DNA of 64,000 nucleotides from Peribacillus sp. Bi96. GTDB taxonomy: Bacteria; Bacillota; Bacilli; Bacillales; DSM-1321. The stretch spans positions 1 through 64,000 of the forward strand of contig NZ_CAKKLV010000016.1 in NCBI RefSeq assembly GCF_918698115.1. The letters run 5' to 3'. The notes under the pieces were generated by a model that was given only the letters and a program-made list of their open reading frames with translations, had not been told where the DNA came from and made no database searches. The translations under genes and the position numbers were made by a program. Of this stretch, positions 61,973 through 64,000 are shown piece by piece (the first letter of the stretch is position 1; every line of letters begins with the position of its first letter).

Positions 61973-62191
61973 TTACCTTTTTTTAAAATTGAGCACTTTC
62001 CAAAAAAATATTAACCAAAGTATAATACAAAAAACTAACACGTATATATGAAAATTATCAAAATTAAGAAAGATGTAAGCAATACTAAATAGGATAGGTA
62101 AAAGCAAACCTGCAAGTATAGTAGATTTTTTAACCATTTTATATTGTAGAAAGCAAATTCCTATCATTATAATAATAAGTAAATAAAACAT
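61973..62191 (-). CDS. Small hydrophobic membrane protein
   Basis: 72 aa with two or three hydrophobic stretches (FYLLIIIMIGICFL; ILAGLLLPILFSIAYIFLNF; VLVFCIILWLIFFW) and a basic tail. Weak ribosome site (TAGGGATTGAT). It follows the broken subtilase gene on the same strand and may once have been its partner. Function unknown. Confidence 0.5.
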   Translation of the reverse strand: MFYLLIIIMIGICFLQYKMVKKSTILAGLLLPILFSIAYIFLNFDNFHIYVLVFCIILWLIFFWKVLNFKKR

Positions 62192-62215
62192 AATATCAAT
62201 CCCTAATAATATTTT

Positions 62216-62779
62216 TCACTCCATAACTTTTGCTTTTTCAAGAGCTTTTTTAGCATCAATTATGTCATAGGTATCTGCGTTAGCATTCGTTAACGATTTT
62301 TTACTGATTTTAAGTACTTGGGCTAAATCATTACTACTAATGTCCTCATACTCACTTAATACTAAAGCTGCTACTCCTGTTACATAAGCTGTAGCGAAAG
62401 ATGCACCACTTGAATATAGGTAATCATTTTCTGGTAAGGAACCTAATATAGTTTCACCAGGAGCATAAATCAAATCTTCACTACCATAGCCTGAGTATTC
62501 ATATATTTTACCAGTATTATTAACAGCCGCCACACAAACAACATTATCTAGTTCAAAACTGCATGGATATACAGGTGTTTTCTTTAAGTTATTTTGATTA
62601 TTACCAGATGAACTAATAAACAATATATCTTTATATTTTTTCATTGTATCGTACAAACCAGTATCAAAATTAGTATTATCCCAACTGCAATTAATGATTC
62701 TAACTCCCATTTTATATGCATATTCAATTGCCCTTATTGCATTATCAGTATTTCCAGTAGATCCATTAATAAATTTCAA
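62216..62779 (-). pseudogene. C-terminal half of a subtilase (S8)
   Basis: 187 codons covering PLKFINGSTGNT..., the oxyanion site SSSGNN and the nucleophile SGASFATAYVTG. The N-terminal half with the catalytic Asp and His is missing. Homology extends upstream of the TTG start as NILPLKF, up to the stop codon of the preceding 55-aa ORF, so a deletion joined the two. It cannot be an active protease on its own. Confidence 0.85.
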
Positions 62780-62789
62780 AGGTAGAATG

Positions 62790-62957
62790 TTACCCCTCTT
62801 CTTTGCTAATAATCTTCACCAATTGTTTACTATATAAACGAGCCTGTATCAATGACGCAAGTGGTTGAGCCAACAACTGATTTTCAATACGGCAAACAAG
62901 CTCGGATAACTCACTTGAAAATTGTCCAACGAACTCAAATATAGAATGATTATGCAT
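62790..62957 (-). CDS. 55-aa hypothetical protein
   Basis: MHNHSIFEFVGQFSSELSEL, then VCRIENQLLAQPLASLIQAR and a basic tail, predicted helical. GGGGGTAGAAT precedes the ATG. Its stop lies where the subtilase homology begins. It may be intact or the 5' end of a longer, deleted gene. Not recognised. Confidence 0.55.
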   Translation of the reverse strand: MHNHSIFEFVGQFSSELSELVCRIENQLLAQPLASLIQARLYSKQLVKIISKEEG

Positions 62958-63428
62958 ATTCTACCCCCTGATAACTTCCTATTCATTTCTATTCTTCATT
63001 ACCAACGCACCTGAACATGATACCAATTGATCTATAACATCTACTTTTAAGTGAAATACCATTCGATTTTACCATATATTCAAAACACGATAAGGGCGAT
63101 ATATTTCAATTAAAAATTATTAATATTCTTTCTCTTCTATAGTAGTACCTGCCATCTAATGGGTAGAAAAATCAGACTGACATTTTTAATATTAATGTCT
63201 CATTCATAAATAAAGAAAATCCAATCTCTCTAACGATTAAACTTTAAAAAATTCAATAAAATCCCAGGTGAATCAAATGAATTCTAAGATTCACCACCCC
63301 TATGAGAGTGAAAAGGGGTTCATTTACTAATTGGCTATTGTTAAATTGGAGGAATGTTTGAAAACCTGAAGGATTGGTACTAATACAGTAAGAGACAAAC
63401 ACTTCTTTGATGAAAGGGGATTCTTCAA
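62958..63428. other. Intergenic region, 470 bp
   Basis: A+T-rich, no convincing ORF, RNA or repeat. It separates subtilase debris from the Vsr/Dcm genes. Confidence 0.5.
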
Positions 63429-63854
63429 ATGGCAAAACAACCACCAGAGACGAAAGAAACCCGGAGTAAAATCATGTCTTCCATTAAAGCCGTTTCACAT
63501 GAACTATGGCACAGGGGGTATCGATTCAGGAGGAATGTCAGGGGAATGATGGGAACACCAGACATCGCCATCAAAAAGTATAAGGTCGTTATATTCATCG
63601 ATTCGTGCTTTTGGCACTTTTGCCCGATACATGGAAAAATGCCGAAGAGCAATATCGATTTCTGGGTAAAGAAGCTTGAGAGAAACCAAGATCGCGATTT
63701 AAAATCACCCAATATTATAAAGATGAAAAATTGGCATATCTTACGAATCTGGGAGCATGAGGTAAGGAAGGATTTTGATAATACCATCGAAAAAGTCACC
63801 ACGTTCATTGATAATGCCAAGGAAGATGTGGACACGAATAAGAATGGTCCCTGA
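63429..63854 (+). CDS. vsr: Very short patch repair (Vsr) endonuclease
   Basis: 141 aa. TRSKIMSSIKA start region, YRFRRNVRGMMGTPDIAIKKYKVVIFIDSCFWHFCPIHG core (ends YRFRRN and CPIHG) with the catalytic Asp in GTPDI and the zinc-site Cys/His, then FWVKKLERNQDRD. It nicks T:G mismatches produced by deamination of 5-methylcytosine. Convergent with a cytosine methyltransferase gene, the usual partner. AAAGGGGA precedes the ATG. Confidence 0.95.
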   Translation: MAKQPPETKETRSKIMSSIKAVSHELWHRGYRFRRNVRGMMGTPDIAIKKYKVVIFIDSCFWHFCPIHGKMPKSNIDFWVKKLERNQDRDLKSPNIIKMKNWHILRIWEHEVRKDFDNTIEKVTTFIDNAKEDVDTNKNGP

Positions 63855-63876
63855 CAATTTTGCCAGGGACCATTCT
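63842..63876. terminator. Bidirectional terminator between vsr and the methyltransferase
   Basis: AGAATGGTCCCTG pairs with CAGGGACCATTCT. The hairpin overlaps the last codons of vsr. Confidence 0.85.
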
Positions 63877-63880
63877 AAAT

Positions 63881-64000
63881 TTAAAATAAACTAAGTTGTT
63901 GTGGATTCACTTTTATGGCTTCCACATCTTCTTCCTCGATTTCGAGAATTCGCTTTGCCATTCTTTCAATCAGTCCGACCACCAAAGCATTTCCCATACA
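63881..64000 (-). CDS. dcm: DNA (cytosine-5-)-methyltransferase, C-terminal fragment
   Basis: The minus-strand frame running in from the right edge encodes 39 residues ending QQLSLF. CMGNALVVGLIERMAKRI resembles the final conserved motif of C5 methyltransferases (QxGNAVxVxL, motif X). The rest lies beyond the window. It probably forms a methylation or restriction unit with vsr. Confidence 0.8.
   Translation of the reverse strand, partial: CMGNALVVGLIERMAKRILEIEEEDVEAIKVNPQQLSLF

Overview
The window reads as chromosomal DNA of a low-GC, endospore-forming Bacillaceae, most like Peribacillus or a close Bacillus relative. This rests on a complete tricistronic GerA-type germinant receptor operon, a CsgA-like sigma-G spore protein, a GsiB stress hydrophilin behind a sigma-B promoter, YkuD, YokU, YvrJ and DUF1659/DUF2922 proteins, strong AGGAGG ribosome sites and A+T-rich intergenic DNA. 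I cannot name the species from sequence alone.

Layout. 0-3.3 kb: the C-terminal end of a Gly/His-repeat protein, a decayed threonyl-tRNA synthetase fragment, small membrane proteins, and a TetR regulator with a near-perfect operator plus its likely NAD(P)-dependent target. 3.4-15 kb: a lysine catabolic unit, all on the minus strand: kamA, yokU, ablB, a dedicated ferredoxin, an aminotransferase, a two-subunit CoA-transferase, a thiolase, an M20 deacylase and a LysP-type permease. It sits behind a recognisable sigma-54 promoter and beside a PAS-AAA+ enhancer-binding protein. 15-24 kb: GNAT, a CwlK-like lysin broken by an in-frame TGA, a repeat element, a hydrolase, a phosphatase, the ger operon with an upstream 41-codon gene, and a DCC protein. 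24-31 kb: a subtilase with a BsuPI-like inhibitor candidate, a DUF3238 protein, gsiB and its truncated duplicate, and a YvrJ/DUF2922/DUF1659 operon whose promoter region matches that of the broken lysin. 31-42 kb: LysR regulators, csgA, an XRE/membrane pair, a 3-hydroxybutyrate unit (two GntP permeases plus dehydrogenase), a DHFR-like reductase and a quinone oxidoreductase.

42-48.3 kb is a graveyard: several gene fragments are recognisable decayed copies of genes elsewhere in the window, including a collapsed tandem duplication and remnants of the 56-62 kb catabolic block. Within it lies an intact lipoprotein nucleosidase/phosphorylase-like gene under a purine riboswitch. 48-55 kb: a ZIP transporter, YkuD, an ABC-F resistance protein with a leader-peptide/attenuator region, an aldo-keto reductase and a MocR/EamA divergent pair. 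55.9-62 kb: a second sigma-54 unit, made of an SSS symporter with a 46-aa accessory protein, an enhancer-binding protein and a large Fe-S flavoenzyme. Both structural transcripts have sigma-54 promoters. 62-64 kb: subtilase debris, a Vsr endonuclease and the C-terminus of a cytosine methyltransferase.

The strongest themes are (1) three sigma-54 promoters serving two catabolic units, (2) a riboswitch-controlled surface nucleosidase, (3) extensive intra-window duplication and decay, and (4) three unrelated families of ~20-22 bp tandem repeats lying just downstream of genes.
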